Translations under genes and position numbers: made by a program
Notes under the pieces: model-generated
The model's input: the letters and a program-made list of their open reading frames with translations, nothing else
The model's database searches: none
Told to the model about the DNA's origin: nothing
DNA from: Cryptomeria japonica
Taxonomy: Eukaryota; Streptophyta; Pinopsida; Cupressales; Cupressaceae
Direction: 5' to 3'
DNA length: 64,000 nucleotides
Assembly: GCF_030272615.1 (NCBI RefSeq)
Contig: NC_081408.1
Location: 308,464,450 to 308,528,449 of the forward strand
In this document: positions 1-10,866 of the stretch, one piece after another
How the letters are laid out: each line of letters begins with the position of its first letter
How positions within the stretch are numbered: position 1 is the first letter of the stretch

Positions 1-148
1 TGGATGTTTCTGATTCTGTTTATCGTATTAATTCTTGCATACCGGTATACTGCTATTTTATGTTCAACATCTTTTACCTTAAGAAATACTACTCACCGGT
101 TAGATACTGATTCACCCCCCCCTCTCAGTATCTATGGGAATCCTAACA
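1..148 (+). mobile_element. 3' end of a Copia-type LTR (fragment)
   Basis: This is the right-hand end of an LTR read on the plus strand. It contains the C-run motif GATTCACCCCCCCCTCTCAG (about 109-128), which lies about 40 bp before the LTR end in other Copia elements of the window, and it stops at CCTAACA. The following sequence (149 on) is the interior of a minus-strand gag, so this LTR appears to have inserted into that gag. The rest is outside the window, so solo LTR and full element cannot be told apart. Confidence 0.6.
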
Positions 149-744
149 AAGGCATGGTTCTATGATCTGGTGTGAGAGTTCAACTAGGATATCTGGACCT
201 TCTCATGAGTCAGACAGTCACAAAACACCTCAAAAGTGGGCATGGTATGACATGTCCCCACAACATCCATGGTGGACAAGAAGAGAAAATTTAAAAAGGA
301 CCTCAAAGCTTAGTGAGAATCAGGTAGATGCACTTTGTATCTATCTTCGTAGTACCAACACCCTCCAACTGAGATCTCAATGATTTGAACTTCATGAGGA
401 AGTCATCAATGGTAGGAAAGGAATCAGGTGCCAAAGAAGTCAACTCTACCTCAATCTGTAGAGCCCGAAACTTGTTGATGGTGCCAAAGAGAGTCTGAAA
501 CTTGATCCATATGGCCCAAGGTGTAGTGAAACCCTCAAGGTATAACAAAAGACTATTTGAAATATTCATGGAAATAATCCCTATGACTTCATCCATGTGG
601 TTCTGGTGTTGCATGAGTCAACTGAGGTTGAACCTCATCCAAATAGGACCATAACCCTTTCGCCACAAGAAGGCGAGTCATGTTTGCTTTCCAGGTGTAA
701 TAATTATGTGGAGTGAGTCATTCAATAGAGGAAAGTTCTTCCAT
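149..744 (-). pseudogene. Copia Gag pseudogene (element Cop-F)
   Basis: On the minus strand, from an ATG at 744, the translation gives a Copia Gag amino end (TPHNYYTWKANMTRLL, then LWSYLDEVQPQL). A UBN2-like core follows (FGTINKFRALQIEVELTSL and PTIDDFLMKFKSLRSQL, about 330-520), then PTFEVFCDCLTHEK near 200-240. Gag would form the capsid-like particle. The frame is broken by an early stop after eight codons, a frameshift near 610 and further stops, and the carboxyl end is cut off at 149 by another LTR. The matching PBS and 5' LTR lie at 1799-2171. Identification as Copia Gag is firm; the subfamily is not assigned. Confidence 0.8.
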
Positions 745-1798
745 GTGAAATAGAGGAAAAATACCCCCCACACTATAGAAAACCAAACCCTAACACAAAT
801 CTGAAAGTTGGAAAGTGCGAAAAAGAAAAAGACACAAATGACTTATCTTTGTGTACCTGATTAATTTTCTAATAAAATAATCTATATATCTGAATAGAGG
901 GTTCCAAAACCTTTCCAACTCCTATTTTTTTGCAAAAAATGGAGTCTGTTTGCGAAATATATGCTCTGAGAAGCGCCAAAAAGTAGTTCTAACTTTGACT
1001 GGAAAAAAACAAGTACAAAAATGCAAAACCAGAAAATATTACCTCTAGATTCGGATCCGTCTTGGAAAGAGATTTCCGACGATATATGGTTTGTCCAATT
1101 TTGCCTCCGTTGTCAATAAGACTTGGTAAAAAAGGTCCCACCCCCCTGGTGGTTCCTGGGTGGAGCTGAGGTGGAGTGGAGCAGCGGTGGGCATTGGAGC
1201 AGCAGAGTGGTGGATCCGTGGCAAGCGAAGGTTTGGCGGCTGCTGCTGGTGGTCCGCTAGCCGCTAGCGGTCACCAATGGTGGTAATCATTGCGATAGCC
1301 TCTACGAGAACCATTGCGGCTGTCGGTTACCGTCGGGGGTGGTCGGTAACCATCAGTGGTTACTGTGACCGCTGGTGGACTTCGGCCTCAAAAAACTTAT
1401 TTTTTTTATAATTTTTTTTTTATCAAATTAATTAATTCCATACCTGTACGGTTGTACGACCTACATGTTTTTTTTTTTTGCCCTAGAAGCTGTTGTAGCC
1501 CATGAATGCCAAATTATTTATCAAAATTTATGGAATTAGCCTTCTGAAACTGATGGCAAGGTCCATTTAGCCCCAAGATGCTCTGAATTTTCAGGTTCCT
1601 CCTCGAATAGAAAAAACCCTAGAACTTGAAACCCTTGTGGAATTGTCCTCGTATGTCCGATTTCAGCAAAACAAAAGGTGATCATGACTATCTCAAACCT
1701 TCTGAATCTAATTTTGAGATTGAAATTGACCCAAGATGTACCAAAAAAACTCGCTATAAGGAAAATCTCAAATTTGACGAACAAGGTGCGTCAGGTCT
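745..1798 (-). other. Cop-F untranslated leader with GC-rich island
   Basis: This lies between the PBS and the gag start of Cop-F. Positions 1140-1385 are clearly richer in G and C than anything nearby, with repeated GGT(A/C)ACC and GCTAGC-type motifs. No protein could be recognised on either strand. The short open frames at 1536-1808 look accidental. Confidence 0.5.
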
Positions 1799-1813
1799 AG
1801 AGCTCTGATACCA
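1799..1813 (-). other. Primer binding site of Cop-F
   Basis: The minus strand reads TGGTATCAGAGCTCT directly next to the LTR end. This is the usual plant Copia PBS, complementary to the 3' end of initiator methionine tRNA. Confidence 0.85.
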
Positions 1814-2171
1814 TGTTAGATGTCATGATCGATGAATCCCAAAAGCCTAATAATCACTTGCATACAAATACCTGCCATGTACAAGAGAAAAACCTACAAA
1901 CAAGAGAGTGCAAGAATAATTGGAGACAATTGCAAGAAGAAATTAGAATTGAATTAACTTGCCAGAATGAATTATTACAATGAGATCAATCCTTTAATAA
2001 AGGAGATCAAAACCCTAAAGCAAACCCTAAGGGTTCAATGCATGAAATAAAATAATTATTAATGCCTAAAAAAGCTTACTAAATTTATCTTAAGTGAAAA
2101 AAGAAAAGGTGACTTAACTAATTAATCAATATGATTAAATTAATTAAGTAAATAAAACCTTTACTCTAACA
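1814..2171 (-). mobile_element. 5' LTR of Copia element Cop-F
   Basis: A 358-bp block begins TGTTAGATG and ends CTCTAACA (TG...CA), next to a PBS at 1799-1813. On its right the sequence passes into the Cop-A LTR (CATACTTCACACATC; compare CACACTTCACACATC near 38229), so Cop-F inserted into the 3' LTR of Cop-A. The partner LTR would lie left of the window. Confidence 0.75.
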
Positions 2172-2468
2172 CATACTTCACACATCATCAATAATCAAGG
2201 CTTCCTTTTTAATCTCTCATATCTTCAATAACAATGTCACACTTTTTCCGCTCTAGCTCATCCAAATCATCCTCATATATATACTGTCTCCAGGAAAAAT
2301 AATCTTTTAAGTCAACCAAGATAGAGATCTAAAATAGGTCAACACTAAACATTAGGGTGGTAGCAAGGAATGAGAAGTAGACCATATCACAACACACATC
2401 ATCAGTCAAATTAACATGTTACATCCATCACAAATTTCGGACTCAAATCATGATTCACACACTATACC
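2172..2468 (-). mobile_element. Part of the 3' LTR of Cop-A
   Basis: Closely similar to 38226-38520 in the 5' LTR of Cop-A, including a shared stretch from CACACTTTTTCC to CATGATTCACAC. It is cut on the left by Cop-F and on the right by Cop-B. It continues at 22257, where the sequence picks up again as AAATCCGTTACTCAACC. The last five bases, ATACC, are the left TSD of Cop-B. Confidence 0.85.
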
Positions 2469-2647
2469 TATTGATATGTGGCGACTGATCATGCTACTAC
2501 TGTACAACCATTTTTGTTGAAAAAACCGACATTGAAAAAACCCCTAAAATAACCCACTTTGTATGTTGCCCTAAAAGTTGAATGTTATAAGTAATTGGAA
2601 TGAAAAAGGCATTGTAATAGTGTTGTACTGATTTACTGGATAATAAG
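2469..2647 (+). mobile_element. 5' LTR of Cop-B, first part
   Basis: The part from about 2520 matches 16690-16815 of the 3' LTR (CCCTAAAATA..CAACTTTGTATGTTGCCC, then GAATGAAAAAGGCATTGTAAT). The first 50 bp do not align with the 3' copy, so the outer end has diverged or was rearranged. It is split at GGATAATAAG by Gyp-1 and continues at 12428. Confidence 0.75.
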
Positions 2648-4211
2648 TGATGCTCTATAAAAAGGATATGTTAGGGGACACAAAACACACAATATCAAAC
2701 GTTAATGAAGTTAGTCTTAAATAAAAAATGAAAGATGAAGGAAATCACTATCCTAAGCAAGCATATCAAGAGAGATATCAAAAATCTAATAGAAAGCATA
2801 ACAAAATGAAGGAATGCAATAAAACATCCCCAAATTCCCTCCAACATGCTTATAGCTGCTCCTCCCTTGTTCCTCTCCTCTCCAAGTTCCACATGAGTGT
2901 AGCTCTCGGCTTTGCATTGCTATGGAAGTCTTATGGAGATTCAAGATTAAAAATGATTATGAGATGCAAATGCAAAGCTAGCTAGGAATGAGAGAAAATG
3001 AGTTAATTAAGCTCTTTATCAATTTTAACCAAAAGACAAATGTGGATTATGATTTTACTCTAAAATGCTCTCTCAAATTCACTATAACTTAGATGCATAC
3101 AAGATTCCAGGATCATGGCTAGATGTTCTTAGATGCTTGAGGATGCTTGAGGATTGTGAAAATGAGGAATGTGAGCTCTATTTATAGGAAAAATAGAGAA
3201 ATGGATGGTTGAGATTGAGTAATCTCAACAAGGGCTAGAATTGATGGGTTTATGATCCATGTGAGGGTTTTCAAACCAATCCTAGGATGACAAATGTCAT
3301 CATGAGATGGGTTGAGAGGAGAGCGAAGAAGCATTAAATGCTTGACATGACTTGAAGGTTAACTTGGGAGCTAAGGTTAATGTCGATTTGAATGAATAAA
3401 GCCATTATCCAATAAATAATGCCTTTATCCAATGGATAAACTCTTGTGCAAGAGTTAGTGGGGATAACCATGGTCAAAGCAATAAATGCTTGAAGAGACC
3501 CATGAGTTAAATGGAGGTTAAGTTAGAGGGAAAGTCTCTAACCATGTGGGCAAGTAGAATTAACCATAAATGGTTATGTAAGAGCCATTAATGGTCATGT
3601 AAGAGCCATTAGTGGTTTGGAAGACTTTAGGGGTTAGCTTGTTGAACACATAAAGCATTAAATGCTTTTCAAAGACTTTGAGGCTTTGAGAAGTGACTTC
3701 AAGTTGCTTAAGAATGTGACAATATTTAGGAGATGGATTAGGCTAATTAGGAGTGGTTAGAAGAATTTAGAAAGTTGTTAGAAGAGTCTAGAAGGGGATT
3801 TATGATTGCAAGTGGGTTTGGTGGGTGAGGGAAAATAGGATTTTATTTAAAATAAAATTAATTTATTTCAATTGTGGTTGCAACCTACATTTGTAGGAGA
3901 ATGCAAGTGGGGGGGTGGGGGGGGGGGGGGGGGGGGGGTTAGATTAGGGATTTAAATAAATGTTTTAATTATTTATTTAAAAGAGGAAATGGGGGTTGAA
4001 TTAAATAAATATGATTTATTCATTTAATTGATTTTGAGTGTGGCTAAATGAATTAATTTAAATAAATTGAATAATTTATTTAATTAATAGGAGAAGGGGT
4101 TGAGGATGAATTAATTAAATATAAATTTAAATAACAAAATAACTAATGGTTTATTAATCAAATAAATAGTAAATATTCATTTAATTAAGTGGACAAATTT
4201 ATGTGACTACA
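2648..4211 (-). mobile_element. 3' LTR of Gyp-1
   Basis: 1564 bp. On the plus strand it begins TGATGCTCTATAAAAAGG and ends GTGACTACA, and it is nearly identical to 10867-12422. A minus-strand TATA box (CTATAAATAG) lies at about 3178-3187. A long G-run is at 3911-3940, and many short palindromes such as AAGCATTAAATGCTT and CCATTAATGG occur in the upstream part. Confidence 0.92.
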
Positions 4212-4256
4212 TTTACCCCTCTTTGAGACGATGCGGTTTATCGCATCGTTTCAAAG
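4212..4256 (-). other. Polypurine tract and hairpin next to the 3' LTR of Gyp-1
   Basis: The minus strand reads CAAAGAGGGGTAAA directly before the LTR, the expected plus-strand primer. Overlapping it is an inverted repeat at 4221-4256 (CTTTGAGACGATGCG ... CGCATCGTTTCAAAG): a 15-bp stem with one mismatch and a 6-base loop. The same arrangement occurs before the LTR at 54955. Confidence 0.8.
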
Positions 4257-5360
4257 AAAGAAAAATAGGTGTGAAGAAGTATGCCTCATAAATGTTAATT
4301 TAGTGGGTGGTATGCCCTCTCGAGAGATGTGCCATTTTTTTTTTGAAAAATCAAGCGATCTCGCGAAAAAGAACGAGAAGTGGAGGGGAGGTAGAATAGA
4401 AGAAATTAGCAATACCGGTGAAAGAATAGGAGAAAATAGAGTGAATGCAGAGAAAGGGCAAGCCAACAAGTACCCTTAGGTCATGCAGGAGATACAATGC
4501 AAATGTGGTGTTGTGCTTGTGATTGATGCTATACAATTGATCAAAATTGGTTGGACAATCTGGTGCAATCAGTTAAATTGCCCCGATTGAGTCAAAGCGT
4601 GACAGTTGATGTCAGTTGTTCGCTTGGACATGATAAAGTATGAGTAAGTGAATCAAAGTGACCTGTTGTGACTTAGACAATTGATGTAGGTGCCCGATGA
4701 AGTCAAGGTATCTGAAGCAAAATAATTTTTGAGACTTAGACAATTGATGTAATTGTTAGTTTTGATTGTGTTTGATTGGTTGATCAATTGACAGTGTTTG
4801 CGTTGTAGGTTGTTTGTGATGAATCATAGCAGCCCCATTGAGACTAGGTCATTATGATAAATGCTTGTTGTAGTCTAGGTTTGCCATAATCGATTACCTA
4901 TTGAGACCCGAAGATACTTGATCAAAGTATCTGTTGATAGTCTAGGTGTGTGTGAGTCGATGTGCTTGTGTAGATAGAGTGACTTGCTTGGCGTATAGTA
5001 TGACTTAGGATGGGAAACGCAACCCCTCCTATTAGAGATGGACGATGATGAACATGGCTTGATTGGGTTGATGGGGCATGAAGTAGGGTATGATGATGAT
5101 CGAGATGAGGAGGGCAAGGGGGGGATGCAATGTTAGATAGAAGTATGGAGGACCTAGGACTCATTCCTATGGAAGAAGATAAAAAAAATTGAGTATGCAT
5201 TGTCATTACTATGTATGCATGATATGTAATGATATGAATGGATGGAATGCAATGAAATGCAATATATATAGATGAGATGAAATGACATTCCATAGAGTAT
5301 TCATAGTGCTTTATTTTCCTCATCGATCATGGTAGTATCATTCTTGGCCGAGGTAGTAGG
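4257..5360 (-). other. 3' noncoding region of Gyp-1, distal part
   Basis: Between the solo LTR and the PPT. Scattered short repeats occur (GACTTAGACAATTGATGTA at about 4671 and 4733). No frame resembles a known protein. Long 3' untranslated regions after integrase are common in Tat elements. Confidence 0.5.
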
Positions 5361-6453
5361 TGTAATGCCCTGCCAGGAAACCCAGAAGGGATTAAGCTAT
5401 AACTCAAGCATGGAGTGCAATATTTTTTTTTTTTTTTTAAAGTTACACCACATTAAGATACAACAAGATATCAAAGATTCATATTACATAGCGGAAGACA
5501 TCAACTAACACCTAAAGAGTTTCCCAATGAGATTACTTAAATTTCACAATTCACTTAACTCACACAATTAATCCAATAAGCTGAATATCTTAATAACGAG
5601 ATAATTCTTAATCAGGATAATTTCTTTCAAAAGATGGAAATATATAATTCACAAGATAAGGTTCATCCATTTAGATTTATCTATATCCTCCATTCATACT
5701 TTTCATTAAAATAAAAGCCATGCATCTAATATTCTAACACACAACAATTTCATCATAAACATATGAGATCTTTTCATGCATACTTAATTTCCTTAACAAC
5801 AACTGAATATATTCCATTACTCTAAGTTACATTCTTTCACAATCCAATTTACTGCATTTTAAAAGACGATTGCATACATGCATCTACAATAAATCTCATC
5901 TAAACCACTTATGCATTCGATCAAAATGGCATTCATACATGCTAACACTAAACATGAAATATAAGAATAAAAGAATCACATAACACCAAGATGATCTCGG
6001 AGTTCACCCCTAAAGGGCTACATCTCCGGGTCTGCTCAACTGCAAGACCCCTCTGATAATTGATAAAGTTAAGAATACATGAGGTTTTCATAATTTACAA
6101 TCCTGCCATCAAGGTGAAACATAAACAATATACAAGCGACCGCATCGGTCAATAAATACATAAACGATCCTTGAAAAGGAAAGGATCCAGCTGAACAACG
6201 GTCGAAGCTAATACCAAGGTCCATTTGGACATCCACAAAACTGAGTCATCACCACCCAAGGTCTAACATAAAAACTCGATACTCACAAGGGCACAGACAA
6301 AAGGATGACCCATAAACGTGCTCCTAATAGGACAATACGACAACACACTAGCGAATGTAGGGACAAGTGTCATCACACAACCTGGTATGGTTACCATGGC
6401 AGGTCTTCATAGGTCCCGGCCCCATACACTGGGTTTCTTGGCGGGGCATTACA
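5361..6453. mobile_element. Probable solo LTR with long inverted ends, inside Gyp-1
   Basis: A 1093-bp block bounded by TGTAATGCCC and GGGGCATTACA, with the perfect 5-bp TSD GTAGG at 5356-5360 and 6454-6458. The outer 25 bp form an inverted repeat with two mismatches. No transposase or other coding frame was recognised. The 5-bp TSD and TG...CA ends favour a solo LTR over a DNA transposon. Orientation is unknown. Confidence 0.7.
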
Positions 6454-7526
6454 GTAGGAACCAAGTTTGGAGCATTTTACCTGTAAGCAAGCATTTGAAA
6501 CAAGTAAAAGGAAGGGACCCTCCATTTTGGTTCATGTGCAGATGGTTGAGGTATACGTTGTAGTCAGTAAGCCATAGTGATCCATGACTATATTTTTGCA
6601 TATGATCACGTAGCTAAGTGAACTTCCCATGTAGACACCATTAGTACATGCCCTAGAACTTCATCGAAACAATTCGCGGACAATAAACAAAACGATACTT
6701 AGGAACTATCCCAGCTACTCTAATCATTTGTAGATATCCTGGAGTAGTGTAGGAACCTGATATGAATGAATAAATAACTAACAAACCAACCAAGTACTTG
6801 ATAGCTTAAACAAAATTTTCTTGTCAAAGACAATGTTATCATGTCTTTGTTTTGGAAGGAAGGATGCATCCTTGTTTAGACAGTTGTGTGTACCTATGTT
6901 GATTTATTGATTAATTTGATAAGTGATCATCGTTTGAGTAGCTCAAAATGTTTGTGTGATGTCTGTTGTGATGTGTATGTACAAAGGATTTTATGTGTTG
7001 CCATATTTTTGATTGATTTTTTTGATGTTTTACCATGTTTTTGGATGAGTTGAGTGTTTTTGAATGTTTTTGGATTTTGTGAGTATTTTACGAATGTTTT
7101 TGAATTTTGTGAGACAATTTTGATTGAAGAACTCAATAAATCACAAGTAATGTAGAATCTACTTCCATCAATAGGTTAAGAGAATTGCCCCCAATTTAGA
7201 CATTACTATAAAAAGCAGGATGCGGGATGCATGAAGTACTAACCCCGATTGCAGATCAATAACAAGCCATGGTTTGAATGATGGATGAATGGATGTGATC
7301 ATAACAAGTCTGAAAGACAATGGAGCCATAGCCTTTACGAATGGCACTTGTTTGCCAGGTTTTCACCATCGCACTTACCCAAGGTACCACCAGAGTGTTT
7401 GTTCATCGTTTGGATGCATGATTTATCTCTTTACCATTTTGATTTTTTTGTATTTTCTTCAGGATTTTTGTCTGAATGTTTTTGGTGTTTTCTTGGTATG
7501 TATTATAGCCTGATGCTCTATACAAC
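6454..7526 (-). other. 3' noncoding region of Gyp-1, proximal part
   Basis: Follows the integrase stop. It holds a loose tandem repeat built on TTTTTGAATGTTTTTGGATTTTGTGAG at about 7010-7112. No coding frame was recognised. Confidence 0.5.
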
Positions 7527-8640
7527 TTATGTATGAAACCATTTGAGGTGCATGTTGTTGATCAGATCTGCTAGTAGTTCTCCTTTTGAAGTAGCCAACT
7601 GATATGCCCCAGACCCAAATACTGCAATGATAACATATGGACCCAGCCAGTTTGATTCAAACTTCCCCTGATGTTCTCTATTTGGTTGGTTACGAGGGTT
7701 ATCCCTGAGAATGAGATCACCTACCTCAAATGTACGAGGTTTAACCCGATGATTATAGCTTCTTCTCATGCGCTGTTGATAGGCCTTGAGGTGGTTGTAT
7801 GCAGCTTGTCGCCTTTCATCAAGTAGTTCCAAGTCTTGAAGATGTGAGACTTGGTAGGCTTCATCATCTATCAGATTATGCAAAGAAACCCATAGAGATG
7901 GTATCTCAACCTCAATATGAAGGATGGCTTCTGCTTTGTAGACTAGTGAGTAGGGAGTTGCGCCTATAGGGGTTCAAATGCTAGTTTGATATGCCCATAG
8001 TGTTGGATTTAATTGAACGTGCCAATCATGACCAACATCATTGACTGTCTTCTTGAGTATCCTCAATATGTTCTTGTTTGATGCTTCGGCCTGACCATTG
8101 CCTTGTGGGTAATAGGGAGTGGAAAAGCGATGATGGATATGAAACTTCTCATAGAGCTCACAAACATCCTGATTTTTGAAAGGAAGCTCGTTATCTGTGA
8201 TAATGGACATGGGTACACCATACCGACAGATGATGTAATTAAGGATGAATGAGCTGATTTGCTTGCCGGTGACTTGGGTAAGTGGAACAACTTCGATCCA
8301 CTTTGTGAAGTATTCAATGGCGGTAATGATAAATTTGTGGCCGTTAGATGAAGATGGATGAATTTTACCCACAAGGTCAAGTCCCCATTGACAAAAGGGC
8401 CATGGTGTTGTGATTGGTTGCAATTCCTATGCTGGTGCATGTATTGAGTCTCTGTGAACTTGGAATTTCTTGCATTTTCTGACAAAATAGTAGGAGTCAT
8501 TTTTCATGGATGGCCAATAGTATCCAACACACATGATTCTCTTTGCTAAGGAAGGACCACTTGAGTGAGCCCCACAAATGCCTTCATGTACCTCTTCCAA
8601 GGACTTTGTTATCTCATCTTGTTCCAGACATTGAAGGAGA
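7527..8640 (-). pseudogene. Gypsy integrase (Gyp-1), interrupted
   Basis: Inserts the cDNA into nuclear DNA. The catalytic core lies at 7974-8423: WGLDLVGKI, IITDNELPF and NGQAEASNK give D16, D77 and E113 of that 149-residue frame, the D-D-35-E spacing. A carboxyl part at 7527-7883 has HRVKPRTFEVGDLILR and a GKFESNWLGPYVI motif, as in Gypsy integrases. The segment above 8430 on the same strand carries remains of the zinc-binding amino domain. A stop near 7974 and shifts near 7890 and 8430 break the frame. Located last in pol, as expected in Ty3/Gypsy. Confidence 0.88.
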
Positions 8641-8654
8641 GTAGCATCAAGACT

Positions 8655-9365
8655 TCATTGGTATAGGGTTGCGGCAATGATGGTGTATCGAGCGGTTTGA
8701 TGAATGAAGGTTTTGCGTTGGTTATTGGATTGGTTAGGAGGGAGTGTGTGATCACGAAGGTAGGTGTAGAACTCACCGTACCATGGGGATTCAGAACTGA
8801 CTAGGCGACATATCATTTTAGTTTCGGGGATATCATATGTGGGGATCCAAAGCTGTTCTACCAAGAACTCATAGCGTGTTGAATTTTGCGGAAGATCCAA
8901 GAGAGATGCAATTGTAGCCATTGCGTCAGCAACTCAATTTTGATCTCTAGGTACTTGTTCAAAGGTGATAGTTGTAAATGATTCTTTGTAACTATCCACC
9001 ATCCTTTTATATGGCATGAGCTTATCATCCTTAGTTTGATACTCACCGGTGACTTGTTGGATGACTAGCTGTGAATCTCCATATACCTGTAGCTCTTCGA
9101 GATGCCATTGTATAGCCAATCTAAGTCCTGTGATTAAGGCCTCATATTTTGTTATATTATTGGTGCATGGAAAAGTGAGCCTGTATGACTTCAGGATGCT
9201 GTCACCTTGAGGTGTAATGAAAAGAATGCCTGCCCCTGAGCCATGTCTAGTATATGAGCCATCAAAGTAGAGCTTCCATGGTTGTCTTGTTGTGATCACG
9301 AAGATCTTTTCATCTGGAAAATTTGAAACAAGAGGATGGTCACTTGTGAGGGGTGCATCGACCAA
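8655..9365 (-). pseudogene. Second RNase H domain (Tat type) and linker of Gyp-1
   Basis: The frame 8934-9365 carries a full RNase H-like domain: LYFDGSYTRHGSGAGI (D), TKYEALITGL (E) and VYGDSQLVIQQV (D). It follows the regular RNase H of 9366-9866. A duplicate RNase H of this kind is a known mark of Tat-lineage Gypsy elements in plants. The next part (8655-8921) is the linker towards integrase. A stop at 8931-8933 separates the two frames. Whether it would be enzymatically active cannot be judged by eye. Confidence 0.85.
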
Positions 9366-10850
9366 CTAATCTACAATAACTTGCCCCTTGATAGCCTTAT
9401 GGTCCACGTACTCAATGTGAAATTCACTCAGGATCATAACCCATTTGGCCAAGTGGCCCGTCAATGTTGCCTTGCTGAGTAGGTACTTGAGTGGATCGAT
9501 TTTAGCAATGAGTTGTATGTTGTGTGTTAACATGTAGTGCCTTAGTTTGGTGGCTGCCAAAATAACTGCTAGGCAAGCTCGTTCAATAGGTGTGTAATTG
9601 AGTTCATAGCCTACCAATGTGTGAGAGATATAGTATACAAAAAACTCTTTTCTTTTTGCATTGTGTTGTGCCAACAATACTCCTAATTTCGTATTAGTAG
9701 CTGAAATATAGAGCAATAGAGGTCTACTTGGATCCAGTGGGATTAGCAACGGTGTATTCATTAGGTAATCTTTAAGCATTTGGATTGCTTGCTGGCACTT
9801 TGTATCCCATTGAAAATGGATATTCTTGTGTAATAGATGCGTAAAGGGATGACACTTATCAACCAATTGTGCAATGAATCTACGAATTGATTGTAGCCGC
9901 CCTTGTAGTGTCCTTAACTAACTGATGTTCTTGGGAGGTGGCATGTCCATGGTTGCTTTGACTTTCACTGGATCTAATTCAATGCCTTTGCTTGAGACAA
10001 TGTATCCTAGGAGCTTCTCAGAGGTCACTCCAAAGACACATTTCTTTGGATTAATTTGTACATGATATTGCTCTAATTTGTTGAAGATTTATCCCAGTAT
10101 TTCCAGATGACCTTCTCTTGTTAATGATTTAGCTAGTAAATCATCGATATAATCTTGCATTATAGTGTGCATTAGGTCATGAAAGATGGTGGTCATCACT
10201 CTTTGATAGGTTGCCCCTACATTTTTCAGACCAAATGGCATCACATTCCAACAGTAGGTTCCCCATAGGCATGTGAAAGCAGTTTTATGTTGATCTTCTA
10301 GAGCAATCTTGATCTGGTTGTACCCTAAAAAGCCATCCATAAGAGAAAGCATGGCATGAATTACTGTGAGATCGATAATCATGTCGATGTTTGGTAAGGG
10401 AAAGTCATCCTTAGGGCATGCTTTGTTCAAATCTCTGAAGTTAGTATAGATATAGATGCCCCCATTAGGCTTGCTGACAGGTACAATGTTGGAGATCCAA
10501 TTGGCATAATCGATTGGCCGGATGAAACCAAAATCTAAGATCTTTTTGAGTTCTTCTTTTACAAGCACAACAATATGTGGGTGCATCTTTTTGAGCTTTT
10601 GTTTCACCGGTTTAGCTCCTTCTGCCACGCTGAGGTGATGCATGACCAAATCAGGATCTAGGCCAGGCATATTTGTGTAAGACCATGCAATGTTGATTTG
10701 GCGTTTCTAGAAAAATTCTACAAATTTTGGTTGTTCCTCTAGAGTGAGTAGAGATGCCAAATATATTTGGTGAGGAGTCTCAGGGGTCCCCACATTGAAT
10801 TCTTTTGTTTCTTCGATTAGGATCGTCGATCTCTCTTGATTTGTACTAGA
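9366..10850 (-). pseudogene. Gypsy reverse transcriptase and RNase H (Gyp-1)
   Basis: Copies element RNA to DNA and removes the RNA strand. The segment 10089-10670 carries FRDLNKACPKDDFPLPNID, LSLMDGFLGYNQIKIA, CWNVMPFGLKNVGATYQR and the catalytic DYIDDLL. The RNase H part is at 9366-9866 (SATNTKLGVLLAQHN..., LNYTPIERACLAVI). Upstream, 10671-10850 still matches the Gyp-3 pol linker (compare 63356-63480). Stops near 10089 and 9920 interrupt it. The element lacks everything between its PBS and about 180 bp before the RT. Confidence 0.9.
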
Positions 10851-10866
10851 GGGGAGGTTCACCAAA
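10851..10866 (-). other. PBS of Gyp-1, fused to pol by deletion
   Basis: The minus strand reads TTTGGTGAACC just inside the 5' LTR, as in Gyp-3 at 56714. Pol sequence (TCCCCTCTAGTAC) follows at once, where Gyp-3 has about 6.6 kb of leader, gag and protease. Confidence 0.8.

Noticed and set aside
1536-1808. Short ORFs on both strands beside the Cop-F PBS
   Set aside because: Overlapping shadows in a leader, one running into the PBS; no similarity to Gag.
2695-2985. ORFs on both strands at the left edge of the Gyp-1 LTR, repeated at 10836-11204 and 56453-56638
   Set aside because: These are LTR sequence; recurrence is due to the LTR copies, not to a gene.
4875-5323. Minus-strand ORFs of 80 and 133 codons in the Gyp-1 3' region
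   Set aside because: Low-complexity His/Ser/Ile composition, overlapping in two frames, no similarity recognised.
5361-6453. DNA transposon or MITE because of inverted ends
   Set aside because: A 5-bp duplication and TG...CA ends fit LTR integration better; I keep it as solo LTR with doubt.
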